Below are positions 1 through 10,174 of a stretch of 64,000 bases of DNA, piece after piece (position 1 is the stretch's first letter; every line of letters begins with the position of its first letter). This DNA is from Bolinopsis microptera (taxonomy: Eukaryota; Ctenophora; Tentaculata; Lobata; Bolinopsidae). The position numbers and the translations under genes are program-made. The stretch is taken from assembly GCF_026151205.1 (NCBI RefSeq), contig NC_087082.1, positions 7,819,908 to 7,883,907 of the forward strand, read 5' to 3'. A model generated the notes under the pieces. It worked only from the letters and a program-made list of their open reading frames with translations, searched no databases and was not told the DNA's origin.

Positions 1-319
1 GTGAGATCGTTAACAAAACACAAATAAATTATAAGGCCAAAGAATCAATTACAAATTATTAATATATTATTATACACATAAGTTTCATTCAAACCTAGCA
101 GTTTTTTATGCTTTTACTAATTCACTTAATTCACTAGTCATTGCATTACCATCGGTCGCACATGAACTTGGTTTTAACGGTTACGGTTTATGCAAAAAAA
201 CAACTAGAATTAGAAATCGACAGCGTCCAAGAAATATTAATCAAAGTGTTTGTTCGTGTCCTAGGGATCCTTTCACAATAAATCAACGTGTATGGAACTA
301 TAACACAAAGTAGGCAAAG

Positions 320-431
320 TCTCATTGCCACCCTGGTCGGTGTCTCATTGCCACCCTAGCTGGTGTCTCATTGCCACCCTGTCCGGTTTTTCATTGCCAC
401 CCTGGCCGGTGTCTCATTTCCACCTTGACCA
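320..431. repeat. Short tandem repeat, about 23-bp unit, five copies
   Basis: The phrase TCTCATTGCCACCCTGG recurs about every 23 bp with small changes. A further degenerate piece lies near 649-672. It has no coding value. Confidence 0.85.
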
Positions 432-640
432 TTGTTATGTTAATGATATGGCCCGGCGCGCGCTACTTCGTAGCACTTGCCATCGGGCCAGTTCCATTTC
501 GAGAAGAAAGCGGCGCGCGCTACTTCGAAGAAATTTAGACGAGTAACTTACCTGAGGACCCCAGGCTATTATGTTCATTAACATATAAATAAAGATTTGG
601 CGGAATGACATGCTGAGCGCGGCCCAGTAAACGAGTAACA
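425..640. repeat. Composite dispersed repeat (modules A and B), copy 1
   Basis: Module A contains two copies of GGCGCGCGCTACTTCG with a GACGAGTAAC tail. Module B contains GGACCCCAGGCTATTATG and the CGGAATGACA region. The same modules recur at 1605-1845, 3630-3806, 35615-36215 and 36785-36905, in both orientations, so this is an interspersed family rather than a gene. Confidence 0.75.
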
Positions 641-855
641 TCCTTCAAATTTCCACCTTGGCCGGTGGCGGTTGGTGAACACATCGAGCATTCGTTTTAA
701 TTTTATGTACAACGACTTTTTTTTATATGCAACGACAAGCCATAGTGCATTATAAACCAGCAAGCTGAGTTATTGGTAAACGTGGTCTTTTATATCAACA
801 ATCAAATAATTTAATTTGAATAACTATGAACTATTTAATAATACTAATAGTATAG

Positions 856-1473
856 GGGGTGCACGATAAAAATAAACTTGCTCGATTTTCAAAACTTTTG
901 TACCATTATGTTTTTTAGAGACTGTGGGAATATAGAATGTTCAGAGTACCAAATTTGTCATACCTTTTTGGAATGATCAGTGAGTTTAGGTGCCATATTT
1001 GATAGTGCGCGGCTTTTGCAAGCAAAATTATGTGTAAAAGTCGCGTAATTTGACGAAATTCGTTGATTTTTGTCGTATTACTATTATTTTGTCATAAATT
1101 CGGTTCCTGCACTGAACATGAATCATGCTGAAAATTTATCAGATCCTTACAATCATACGTAATTAGTACTACCGAACCTAAATTAGTTGAGAGAGATTGG
1201 CCTTGATTAAATTATAAAAGGTCTATAAATGACAAAATAGGTATAAATTCGTTGATAACTCAAAATCTGACCATCGAAATTGCTCAAACTAATTTACAAT
1301 TTAAGTTCAGTAGAACATAAGTGTTTACGCAAGCTGACCAAATTTCAACAAAATTGTTATAAGGGAATTATTATAACTTTTTGATTGTTTCCGAAATAAT
1401 GTGCTGGCCGAAATACGAGCTAAAAAACCATTCAATGGTCAGCGCGCGCATTTTACGGTCGATGGCGCACGGC
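856..1473. mobile_element. Dispersed repeat X, copy 1 (MITE-like)
   Basis: About 620 bp that align closely to 34981-35590. The ends are imperfect inverted repeats: TAGGGGGTGCACG at the left, and TAGGCCGTGCGCC when the right end is read in reverse complement. I see no credible coding frame. It looks like a non-autonomous DNA element; no superfamily can be assigned. Confidence 0.65.
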
Positions 1474-1604
1474 CTACTAATAATAATAATAGGGAATCGT
1501 TTACTATTACGTGACCATTCCCTAGCGCTCTTTTCGCAAGCTTTTTGCATAATGCATACGTGAGAGAAGCGAACAAAAGCCTGTTAATCTAATTCTAAGT
1601 AAAT

Positions 1605-1845
1605 ATTGACCATTGTTAATGATCTGGCCCGGCGCGCGCTACTTCGTAGCTCTTGCCATCGGGCCAGAGAAGAAAGTTTCGAGAAGAAAGCGGCGCGCGC
1701 TACTTCGAAGAAACTTAGACGAGTAACATCCGTCAAAGTAAATATAATTATAACCATCGCACATCGTCAATTACTGGGCCGCGCTCAGCCTGTCATTCCG
1801 CCGAATCTCTATGTTTATGAACATAATAGCCTGAGGTCTCCAGGT
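1605..1845. repeat. Composite repeat modules A and B, copy 2
   Basis: Module A (about 1608-1740) is followed by module B (about 1776-1845, TCAGCCTGTCATTCCGCCGA). It directly follows repeat X, the same order seen near 35-36 kb, so X, A and B may travel together. Confidence 0.7.
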
Positions 1846-1984
1846 AAATCGTCAATTGTTGTAGCGAGATGCACCACTGGGCCTCGACGAGCTGGGAAGG
1901 ATTAAATAAAGAAAAGCTGTTTGCCGTCTCCTTGACCGAAATTTCGCCTTTTTGACTGAATTTTTGACCAATGACCAATAATTA

Positions 1985-2803
1985 ATGATGTCGGTGAGAG
2001 TGACACATGAGTCGCCATCAAGGTATTATATATATCAAGGTACTATACTTGCTCCTATAACAGATAGTGTTGCAGAGGCACAAGATTTCCTCAGGAGTCT
2101 GGAACTGGCGGCCAACTCAGTTGGACTCCACCTCAACGAGGGGAAAACTAAGTACATGGGAATCAACATAAGAGATGATGATAACCCGACTCTGGTTGCT
2201 GGGAGTGGGAAGAACATTGAGAAAGTCGATGACTTCGTATATTTGGGTAGTAGAATGAAGAGTTCGGAGAAGGACTTCGAAGTGAGGCCGAGGAAAGCTA
2301 AGGCATGGGGAGCGTGTCACCAGAATATGAAGCTTGTATGGAAGTCGGATATGCGTAGAGATCTCAAGATACGACTGTTCCTGGCTACAGTCGAGTCCAT
2401 CCTTCTATATGGCTCTGAAACATGGACTATCAGCCAGACCCTCGCAAAACGTATTGATGGATGTTATACGAGAATGCTGAGGATGGCACTGAACATTGAC
2501 TGGAAAGAGCGGCAGACTAACGCCAAGGTGTATGGACACCTCATCAGAGCATCTGATAAGATAGCTGCACGGAGGATGAGACTCGCAGGTCATTTAGCCA
2601 GACATGAAGAGCTATTGAGTCATCAACTTCTCTTCTGGGAACCCCTTCAAGGACATCATCGAAGGGGAAGGCCACATCTCACATACATTGATATCCTTCG
2701 GAAGGACACGGGGCTCGACGACAGCAAAGAGATAAACAAACTCATGCTGGATAGACAGATTTGGAAGAAGACTATTTCTGTTCGGACGTTGAAGCCGCCC
2801 TAA
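1985..2803 (+). pseudogene. Non-LTR retrotransposon reverse transcriptase, C-terminal fragment
   Basis: A 272-aa open frame matches the C-terminal half of non-LTR retrotransposon reverse transcriptases. Visible landmarks are DSVAEAQDFLRSLE with GLHLNEGKTKYM (just after the catalytic Asp-Asp box), DDFVYLGS, LLYGSETWTI, RRMRLAGHLAR, and RRGRPHLTYID with KDTGL near the end. The N-terminal endonuclease and the palm motifs before and including the catalytic Asp pair are absent, so this is a 5'-truncated dead copy, although it still reads open. The printed ATG is arbitrary, because homology starts inside the original ORF. The flanks are other repeats. It is probably unrelated to the ORF1 at 3995, which looks like a different clade. 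Confidence 0.85.
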
Positions 2804-3629
2804 GTCGAGTATACTAAAAGCTGTATATATCCGGCGAAAACTTTGAAAACTTTGAATTTGAAATTTTACTTTTAAGTTTCCGCGACCTAAATTTTACCAG
2901 GTTTTCGATCAAACATTGCCATTTGTAGTCAAACATCGCCAACAGTTGCTCTCGTCCAATGAAATCGCTGCATTATGATTAGGCGGAATAAATTTGTTTC
3001 ACTTAATTTGTTTCACTAAATTTGTTTCTCTAAATTTGTTTCACTTTAAAACCAAAACTAATTCAAATCCTAAGGCATAAACAGCTTAAATATTATTTTA
3101 CAAGCTTGTCACGTGCGCGCATCGTAAAATTGTTATTTGCTCATAATTCGTCAAGAACTGATTTCATACTATGTAAAAAGTCTTATTCGAAATCAGCGTA
3201 AAAATACATTGGTATAGCTTACTTTCACAATTATCCCACAGCATACTCATATTATATATAACAAAAACGTATTTAAGCATGTATATAGTACGCCACAGAA
3301 CAGTCGAAATCTATTCGCACACTCCATCAACCAAGGAGTTGTTTATGTTTCCATGACCAAAAGCAATAAGAATATGCATATCGCACTCCCCAAATTGTGC
3401 ACGTTGATTAAATCTTTTGTGTTTTGAAATTTTATGAATCAAGATTTAGAATCAATACATGCGATATGCACTTATTTAAATCCCTTGCAGTGCTTTTGAA
3501 AGAAATAACAAGCTCAGCTAAAAACGTTACTGTCTTATTTCTACGTAAAAGGAACAATTAGCGTGAGAAGCTTTTGTCGAGGTGTAGTAATCTCAAACGA
3601 ATCCCCGTTTAATTTTGGTCGACACACCT
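2804..3629. other. AT-rich spacer, no gene seen
   Basis: Apart from a short iteration of TTTGTTTCACT near 2990-3050, I see no open frame, RNA gene or clear repeat boundary here. Confidence 0.5.
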
Positions 3630-3806
3630 CTTACTAGGCGGCACTCAGTCTGTCATCTCGCCGAATCTTTATTATTTATGAACATTATATAATAATAGCC
3701 TGGGGTCCCCAGGTAACACACGTAAAATTAGTGCAGCATCAAGCAAGTTATAAAACTATTTTATGTGCATCAAATTGGATTTACCTGGGCGTGGGGTCCC
3801 CAGGCT
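3630..3806. repeat. Composite repeat module B fragments
   Basis: One module B copy (GGCACTCAGTCTGTCATC through GGGGTCCCCAGGTAA) is followed near 3780-3806 by a short inverted piece with GGGGTCCCCAGGCTATAA. GGGGTCCCC is itself palindromic. Confidence 0.65.
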
Positions 3807-3994
3807 ATAAACTTACAATCCCCTATCCCCCTCCTTTTTACATTGACCCTAGGTTATACAATATTTTTCTTTTAGGTTATACAATACAGTTTTAATACTT
3901 CCAACACTACTATATAACAAATAATTTGAGGACCCCGAAACTCCTGAGTTACACATCTTACAAGATTTTCTTCTGTCTCCATCCTCCTAAAAGA

Positions 3995-5509
3995 ATGGCA
4001 GACGATGATCAAAACTCAGGGGGGCTGGACTCCTCAAATAATGTCTTACAGGGGCAACATGACAATGGTAATGATAAGGACAGTGGTGAAAGTGCCAGCC
4101 CCCCTTGTTTTGCTTTGATCGATCCTCGTTTGCTAAGCACTGATGGAATCTGCAGAAACTGCTCAGCTGAAACCAAAGGAGAAGTGGTATGTTGTTATGA
4201 TTGTAAAAACAATTTTCACGCAACTTGTCATGTATTAAGGAATGGTATTAAACGTTTTAACCTTCCCGATAATGTATGCTCTCCATCTTTCTTAGTGTCT
4301 TTCAACAAAAACACTGAATCAAACCAGAAGAGCAATTGTTCTGGAATGTTTTTCTTTCATTGTAAATCCTGTGTTACTCGTGAAAACTTTAGAAATGCAG
4401 CAGACGTCAAAACACATGTACATGCCCTTGAAACCAAGATGACAAGTATGGAAGCTGATATTGTCACCATTAAAAATCTTTTATTGGCTGCTTACACAGG
4501 AAAAACATCTGTTGACATGAGCAAATCTTCAGAATTTTCTGCAACCTCATCAACTCTTCCCTCAACTAATAATGTCTCTGAAAATCCATGGCGTGACAGC
4601 AAAAGAGTTGAAAAACTGAGACACCCAGCTTCTGTAATTGTCTGCGAAGATGGGGAAACTGTTCCTAAGCCTGACCTCGAAACTATAATCACAGAAAATA
4701 AAACTCCTCCAAGAATGCCGTCATCCGATCCCTCGCCAGAAGAGCCTACAACATCTGTTCACCTCAACACCTCAACACCTCGAAGACGAACTACAGACTG
4801 TCAGATGCGTTTGCTTTCAGAGCGGCTTCCCACCCCTTCGCATCACCACCATTATGGACAAAATTCACCGCAAATTCACCAACCCTCCCTGACATCAATC
4901 CTTAGCATCATTCAACCAACAGACCAGAGATCACACACTCAGCGTTTACCTTCCTTTCCATCTCTCACTCTCCAAACCCATCTCCAAGATACTCAGACAA
5001 CACGACATCAAAGTGACCCACTCATCAGCCAGTACTCTCCGCAACCTTCTCACCAAGAAGAAGACCACAACCCCCACTCAACTCACTCATCAACTCTTCC
5101 CTCAACTAATAATGTCTCTGAAAATCCTTGGCGTGACAGCAAAAGAGTTGGAAAACTGAGACACCCAGCTTCTGTAATTGTCTGCGAAGATGAGGAAACT
5201 GTTCCTAAGCCTGACCTCGAAACTATTATCACAGAAAATAAAATCATTGTGGATAATACCTTCACAAACAGAAAGGGTGAAACCGTTGTCACTGCATCTA
5301 GTCAAGCTTACCATGTCAAGTTAGTTGAGGCCCTCTCCCAAAATTTCCCTCAATCTAATCTTAAGCAACCTAAAGAAAAATTGCCTAAAAAAAAATTGCC
5401 TACAGTATCCAAAGGAATCAAAGGAGACGTCTCACCTGATATTCTCTCTGCTTCCATTATGAAACTTTATCCTGAAATCAAGTCCCTGACAAAGATAGGT
5501 TGGCCCTAA
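3995..5509 (+). CDS. Non-LTR retrotransposon ORF1-like protein with PHD-type zinc finger, chimeric
   Basis: From the ATG at 3995 (MADDDQNSGG; the frame is open upstream to 3926) the ORF gives 504 aa. Residues about 45-130 form a PHD-like zinc finger: CRNC, CCYDC, HATC and later CKSC, as in ORF1 proteins of some CR1/L2-type retrotransposons. A coiled-coil-like stretch follows (HALETKMTSMEADIVTIK). A block of about 50 aa starting SSTLPSTNNVSENPWRD occurs twice, at 4546-4700 and 5089-5242, flanking roughly 390 bp of foreign sequence. The protein then continues with KGIKGDVSPDILSASIMKLYP and stops at 5507-5509. No ORF2 follows, so the element is 3'-deleted. It is probably not a host gene. The insert is discussed in the findings. 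Confidence 0.7.
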   Translation: MADDDQNSGGLDSSNNVLQGQHDNGNDKDSGESASPPCFALIDPRLLSTDGICRNCSAETKGEVVCCYDCKNNFHATCHVLRNGIKRFNLPDNVCSPSFLVSFNKNTESNQKSNCSGMFFFHCKSCVTRENFRNAADVKTHVHALETKMTSMEADIVTIKNLLLAAYTGKTSVDMSKSSEFSATSSTLPSTNNVSENPWRDSKRVEKLRHPASVIVCEDGETVPKPDLETIITENKTPPRMPSSDPSPEEPTTSVHLNTSTPRRRTTDCQMRLLSERLPTPSHHHHYGQNSPQIHQPSLTSILSIIQPTDQRSHTQRLPSFPSLTLQTHLQDTQTTRHQSDPLISQYSPQPSHQEEDHNPHSTHSSTLPSTNNVSENPWRDSKRVGKLRHPASVIVCEDEETVPKPDLETIITENKIIVDNTFTNRKGETVVTASSQAYHVKLVEALSQNFPQSNLKQPKEKLPKKKLPTVSKGIKGDVSPDILSASIMKLYPEIKSLTKIGWP

Positions 5510-5524
5510 GAATTGACGAACTGT

Positions 5525-5705
5525 CACGTAATATTAACAAAACGGATAAAAATGCCGTTCGCCAATCTTTGCACGTGCGTGTTACAACCCTCGTTACTAT
5601 GGTTACTTTGCAACTTGTACTTGTTTACCTAACTTGCACGTGGGCGGTCGTACAGACAATAGAAATTATTTTTCTACATTATTCTTTGAATTATAATATA
5701 GATCT
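5525..5705. repeat. Dispersed repeat, copy 1
   Basis: Shares GCACGTGGGCGGTCGTACA, GTTACTATGGTTACT and flanking sequence with 11834-12000. It lies directly after the retrotransposon ORF1, so it may be that element's 3' end or a separate short element. Confidence 0.65.
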
Positions 5706-6128
5706 AGGGTCATTGTGATATTATGTGTATATAATTGTTTTTACAGTGCTACAAGCTACTGCGTAATTTCAATGTCAGACTAATATACATTTTTAAATAG
5801 TACTATCTAATTTTGCTAATAGCGTTATTATGTGATTTTTTCATTACATTGCGCCTGTGTATTTATTATAAGCTGTTATTTCGATTCGGATTATAAGTTA
5901 TAATATAATCGATCTTTATGCAGTTAATGTGAACTTTCCGTTGGATTTGAACTTCAATCTTTATGAATCTTTTCAATTTCAGAAAGAATTGGTTAAAAAT
6001 GATACCCAAATATTTTCACGAATTTATAATTGATTAAAGTATTATGTTTCAATAGATATCGAGAACAGAACATTAAAACATTGTGCAAGTTGAAAAGAAG
6101 TAGGTCTTCTCTATCTTATTGAATCAAT
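5706..6128. other. AT-rich 3' flank of the lysine-rich gene
   Basis: No gene is seen. This should hold the 3' UTR of the minus-strand gene ending at 6129; I could not pick a convincing polyadenylation signal. Confidence 0.4.
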
Positions 6129-9100
6129 TTACTTCTTGCCTTTGTGTCCCTTTTTATTTGCATTCTTCTTGCCTTTTGGGCTCTTCTTCTTGCTTTTGGG
6201 GCTCTTCTTCTTGCTTTTGGGGCTCTTCTTCTTGGTCTTGCCTCCCATCTTGCTCTTACTTACGTTTTTGACTTCCTTCTTCTTGCCTTTGGGGCTATTC
6301 TTCATGCTCTTGCCTCCCTTCTTGCACGTGCATTTCTTCTTGCTCTTGCCTCCCTTTTTGATTCCCTTCTTGCTTTTGGGGCTATTCTTCTTGCTCTTGC
6401 CTCCCTTCTTGCCTCCCTTCTTGTTCTTGCCTCTTTTTTTCATTCGTTTCTTCTTGCCTTTAGCTTTGGGGCTCTTTTTATTACCCTTGCCTCCTTTCTT
6501 GCCTTTGTGTCCCTTTTTACCACCCTTCTTCTTGCTTTTGGGGCTCTTCTTCTTGCTTTTGGGGCTCTTCTTCTTGCTTTTGGGGTTCTTCTTCTTGCTC
6601 TTGCCACTCTTCTTGCTCTTACCTCCCTTCTTGCCTCCTTTTTTGATTCCCTTCCTCTTGCTTTTGGGGCTCTTCTTCTTGCTCTGGCCTCCCTTCTTGC
6701 TCTTACCTCCCTTCTTGCTCTTGCCTCCGTTTTTGGTTACCTTCTTCTTGCCTTTGGGGCTCTTTATATTGTCCTTGCCTCCCTTCTTGCCTTTGTGTCC
6801 CTTTTTACCACCCTTCTTGCTTTTGGGGCTCTTCTTGCTCTTGCCACTCTTCTTGCTCTTGCCTCCCTTCTTGCCTCCCTTCTTTTTATTGCCTCCCTTT
6901 TTTATTCCCTTCTTGCTTTTGGGGCTCTTCTTCTTGCTTTTGGGGCTCTTCTTCTTGCTCTTGCCACTCTTCTTGCTCTTGCCTCCCTTCTTGCTTTTGC
7001 CTCCCTTTTTGGTTACCTTCTTCTTGCCTTTTGGGCTCTTTTTATTGGCCTTGCCTCCCTTCTTGCCTTTGTGTCCCTTTTTACCACCCTTCTTGCTTTT
7101 GGGGCTCTTCTTGCTCTTGCCACTCTTCTTGCTCTTGCCTCCCTTCTTGCCTCCCTTCTTTTTATTGCCTCCCTTTTTGATTCCCTTCTTGCTTTTGGGG
7201 CTCTTCTTCTTGCTTTTGGGGCTCTTCTTCTTGCTCTTGCCACTCTTCTTGATCTTGCCTCCCTTTTTGGTTACCTTCTTCTTGCCTTTGGGGCTCTTTT
7301 TATTGTCCTTGCCTCCCTTCTTGCCTTTGTGTCCCTTTTTACCACCCTTCTTGTTTTTGGGGCTCTTCTTCTTGCTCTTGCCACTCTTCTTGCTCTTGCC
7401 TCCCTTCTTTTTATTGCCTCCCTTTTTGATTCCCTTCTTGCTTTTGGGGCTCTTCTTCTTGCTTTTAGGGCTCTTCTTCTTGCTCTTGCCACTCTTCTTA
7501 CTCTTGCCTCCCTTCTTGCCCCCCTTCTTGCCTCCCTTCTTTTTCTTGCCTCCCTTTTTGATTCCCTTCTTCTTGCCTTTGGGGCTCTTCTTCTTGCTCT
7601 TGCCGCTCTTCTTGCTCTTGCCTCCTTTCTTGCCTCCCTTCGTTTTCTTGCCTCCCTTTTTGATTCCCTTCTTGCTCTTGGGGCTATTCTTCTTGCTTTT
7701 GGGGCTCTTCTTCTTGCTCTCGTTCTTGCCTCCCTTCTTTTTATTGCCTCCCTTTTTGATTCCCTTCTTGCTTTTGGGGCTCTTCTTCTTGCTTTTGGGG
7801 CTCTTCTTCTTGCTCTTGCCACTCTTCTTGCTTTTGCCTTTCTTCTTGCTCTTGCCTCCCTTTTTGGTTACATTCTTCTTGCCTTTGGGGCTCTTTTTAT
7901 TGTCCTTGCCTCCCTTCTTGCCTTTGTGTCCCTTTTTACCGCCCTTCTTGCTTTTGGGGCTCTTCTTGCTCTTGCCACTCTTCTTGCTCTTGCCTCCCCT
8001 CTTTTTATTGCGTCCCTTTTTGATTCCCTTCTTGCTTTTGGGGCTCTTCTTCTTGATTTTGGGGCTCTTCTTCTTGCTCTGGCCACTCTTCTTGCTCTTG
8101 CCTCCCTTCTTTTTCTTGCCTCCCTTTTTGACTCCTTTCTTGCTTTTGGGGCTTTTCTTCTTGCTTTTAGGGCTCTTCTTCTTACTCTTGCCACTCTTCT
8201 TGCTCTTGCCTCCCTTCTTGCCCCCCTTCTTGCCTCCCTTCTTTTTCTTGCCTCCCTTTTTGATTCCCTTCTTCTTGCCTTTGGAGCTCTTCTTCTTGCT
8301 CTTGCCTCCTTTCTTGTCTCCCTTCGTTTTCTTGCCTCCCTTTTTGATTCCCTTCTTGCTTTTGGGGCTATTCTTCTTGCTTTTGGAGCTCTTTTTCTTG
8401 CTTTTGCCTCCCTTCTTGCCCCCCTTCTTGCCTCCCTTCTTTTTCTTGCCTCCCTTCTTGATTCCCTTCTTCTTGCTTTTGGGGCTATTCTTCTTGCTCT
8501 TGCCTCCGTTTTTGTTTACCTTCTTCTTACCTTTGGGGCTCTTTTTACCACCCTTCTTTTTGCCTTTGGGGTTCTTCTTCTTACTCTTGCCTCCCTTCTT
8601 GCTCTTGCTTCCGTTTTTGATTCCCTTCTTCTTACCTTTGGGGTTCTTCTTCTTGCTCTTGCCTCCCTTCTTGCTCTGGCCTCTCTTCTTGTCTCCCTTC
8701 TTGTTCTTGCCTCCCTTTTTGATTCCCTTGTTCTTGCCTTTTGAGCTCTTCTTCTTGTTCTTGCCTCCCTTTTTGATTCCATTCTTTTTGCTTATGGGGC
8801 TCTTCTTGCCCTTGCCTCTCTTCTCACCTTTAGCTTTGTGTACCTTATTACCACCATTTTTCTTGCCTTTGTTGCTCTTCTTGCCCTGACGCCCTTTTTT
8901 GATGGAATGAGGTTTTTGATGTGGCTTTGGGTGAGGTGGAGGATGAGGTTTATGATGTGGCTTTGGATGAGGTGGAGGATGAGGTTTATGATGTGGCTTG
9001 GGATGAGGTTGAGGGTGTTCACGGTGCTGTTTGGGCTTTCGTTTATTTTTTAAGTGATTTATACCTCCTCCAGCTTTCTTTAAGGAGCTGAAACCACCAC

Positions 9101-9359
9101 CACCAGTCTTTTTTAGTTTGCTGAAGCCTCCTCCGCCAACTTTCTTTAAGGAGCTGAAACCACCACCACCAGTCTTTTTCAGTTTGCCGAAGCCCCCTCC
9201 TCCAGTTTTTTTGGCTTTGTTAGCTGCTTTGCTTGCAGCATTCTTAAGGTCCCCAAATCCAAACTCTTCAATAGTATACTCAGACTCTTCCAGGAGCTCA
9301 CTGCATACCACAATAGAAAGTGAAATAACAAGTGCTGATATCAGCCAAATACGACTCAT
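6129..9359 (-). CDS. Secreted lysine-rich repeat protein with Gly-Phe and His-Pro regions, 1076 aa
   Basis: A single open exon encodes 1076 aa, and I recognise no named family. Residues 1-20 (MSRIWLISALVISLSIVVCS) are a textbook signal peptide. An acidic lead follows (ELLEESEYTIEEFGFGDL). Next come about five repeats of GGGGF(S/G)xLKK (residues about 50-100), then a His/Pro-rich stretch (residues about 110-150) with HPKPHHKPHPPP units, and then roughly 900 residues built from KKGGKSKK, SGKSKK, KSPKSKK and KKGHKGKKGG blocks arranged in higher-order repeats. Only K, S, G, P and a few others are used, and one isolated CTC occurs near the end. TTGTTTTCAG lies immediately before the ATG, which could be a 3' splice site of a 5'-UTR intron. 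The composition recalls silaffin-like or matrix/adhesive polycations, but that is analogy only. The long antisense frames are shadows of the repeats. Confidence 0.85.
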   Translation of the reverse strand: MSRIWLISALVISLSIVVCSELLEESEYTIEEFGFGDLKNAASKAANKAKKTGGGGFGKLKKTGGGGFSSLKKVGGGGFSKLKKTGGGGFSSLKKAGGGINHLKNKRKPKQHREHPQPHPKPHHKPHPPPHPKPHHKPHPPPHPKPHQKPHSIKKGRQGKKSNKGKKNGGNKVHKAKGEKRGKGKKSPISKKNGIKKGGKNKKKSSKGKNKGIKKGGKNKKGDKKRGQSKKGGKSKKKNPKGKKKGIKNGSKSKKGGKSKKKNPKGKKKGGKKSPKGKKKVNKNGGKSKKNSPKSKKKGIKKGGKKKKGGKKGGKKGGKSKKKSSKSKKNSPKSKKGIKKGGKKTKGDKKGGKSKKKSSKGKKKGIKKGGKKKKGGKKGGKKGGKSKKSGKSKKKSPKSKKKSPKSKKGVKKGGKKKKGGKSKKSGQSKKKSPKIKKKSPKSKKGIKKGRNKKRGGKSKKSGKSKKSPKSKKGGKKGHKGKKGGKDNKKSPKGKKNVTKKGGKSKKKGKSKKSGKSKKKSPKSKKKSPKSKKGIKKGGNKKKGGKNESKKKSPKSKKNSPKSKKGIKKGGKKTKGGKKGGKSKKSGKSKKKSPKGKKKGIKKGGKKKKGGKKGGKKGGKSKKSGKSKKKSPKSKKKSPKSKKGIKKGGNKKKGGKSKKSGKSKKKSPKNKKGGKKGHKGKKGGKDNKKSPKGKKKVTKKGGKIKKSGKSKKKSPKSKKKSPKSKKGIKKGGNKKKGGKKGGKSKKSGKSKKSPKSKKGGKKGHKGKKGGKANKKSPKGKKKVTKKGGKSKKGGKSKKSGKSKKKSPKSKKKSPKSKKGIKKGGNKKKGGKKGGKSKKSGKSKKSPKSKKGGKKGHKGKKGGKDNIKSPKGKKKVTKNGGKSKKGGKSKKGGQSKKKSPKSKRKGIKKGGKKGGKSKKSGKSKKKNPKSKKKSPKSKKKSPKSKKKGGKKGHKGKKGGKGNKKSPKAKGKKKRMKKRGKNKKGGKKGGKSKKNSPKSKKGIKKGGKSKKKCTCKKGGKSMKNSPKGKKKEVKNVSKSKMGGKTKKKSPKSKKKSPKSKKKSPKGKKNANKKGHKGKK

Positions 9360-9438
9360 ACTGAAAACAATTAAAATTACTTAGCAGAATTTGCTCTGTT
9401 TAACTGAAGAGAGTATTTCCTGGTATTGGTAGCCAGTT

Positions 9439-10174
9439 TTAAGGGGGCAGGGGGGGTCTTTATGAAATTTCTCTCGAAATTGATTTTATAGTTGTTTCTG
9501 ATAGAGGGGAGTGATATCTACCAGATGTTTTTGGTCCCATGGAAAAATTTTGTTCCTAGCCGAAATTATTGCCGGTCAAAGGTCAGCGCTCATGTGTAAT
9601 TGTATTGCGCGAGCGATTTTCAATCGCGCGCCCTGAAAATCGAGTCTAAAAATCTATCTTCTCCTACATTTTTTGAGCAATCACCTTGAAATTTTCAGGA
9701 TATGTTCTAAGGACCATTTAGAAACTTCTGGTCTCTCAGAATTTTAAAATAGGCCTTAGAAAAGTTTTTATTTGATTTTGAAAATCTTGGACCTCGTTTT
9801 TTGACGATTTTTTCAGGTCCAAGATTTTCAAAATCGAATAAAAACTTTTCTAAGGCCTATTTTAAAATTCTGAGAGACCAGAAGTTTCTAAATGGTCCTT
9901 AGAACATATCCTGAAAATTTCAAGGTGATTGCTCAAAAAATGTAGGAGAAGATAGATTTTTAGACTCGATTTTCAGGGCGCGCGATTGAAAATCGCTCGC
10001 GCAATACAATTACACATGAGCGCTGACCTTTGACCGGCAATAATTTCGGCTAGGAACAAAATTTTTCCATGGGACTAAAAACATCTGGTAGATATCACTC
10101 CCCTCTATCAGAAACAACTATAAAATCAATTTCGAGAGAAATTTCATGAAGACCCCCCCCCCCTGCCCCCTTAA
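9439..10174. mobile_element. Large near-perfect palindrome (foldback element), TTAA-flanked
   Basis: Two arms of about 350 bp (9443-9790 and about 9816-10170) are reverse complements with very few differences, around a loop of about 25 bp at 9791-9815. The outer ends read TTAA-GGGGGCAGGGGGGG and the mirror image CCCTGCCCCC-TTAA, so TTAA at both ends is the likely target duplication (piggyBac-type preference, inference). There is no coding capacity. A half-length relative lies at 32814-33022. Confidence 0.9.

Noticed and set aside
6136..8889. Plus-strand 917-aa and 866-aa Leu/Phe-rich open frames
   Set aside because: Antisense shadows of the lysine-rich repeat gene; AAG/AAA-rich codons read backwards give CTT/TTT without stops. 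The sense frame has the signal peptide.
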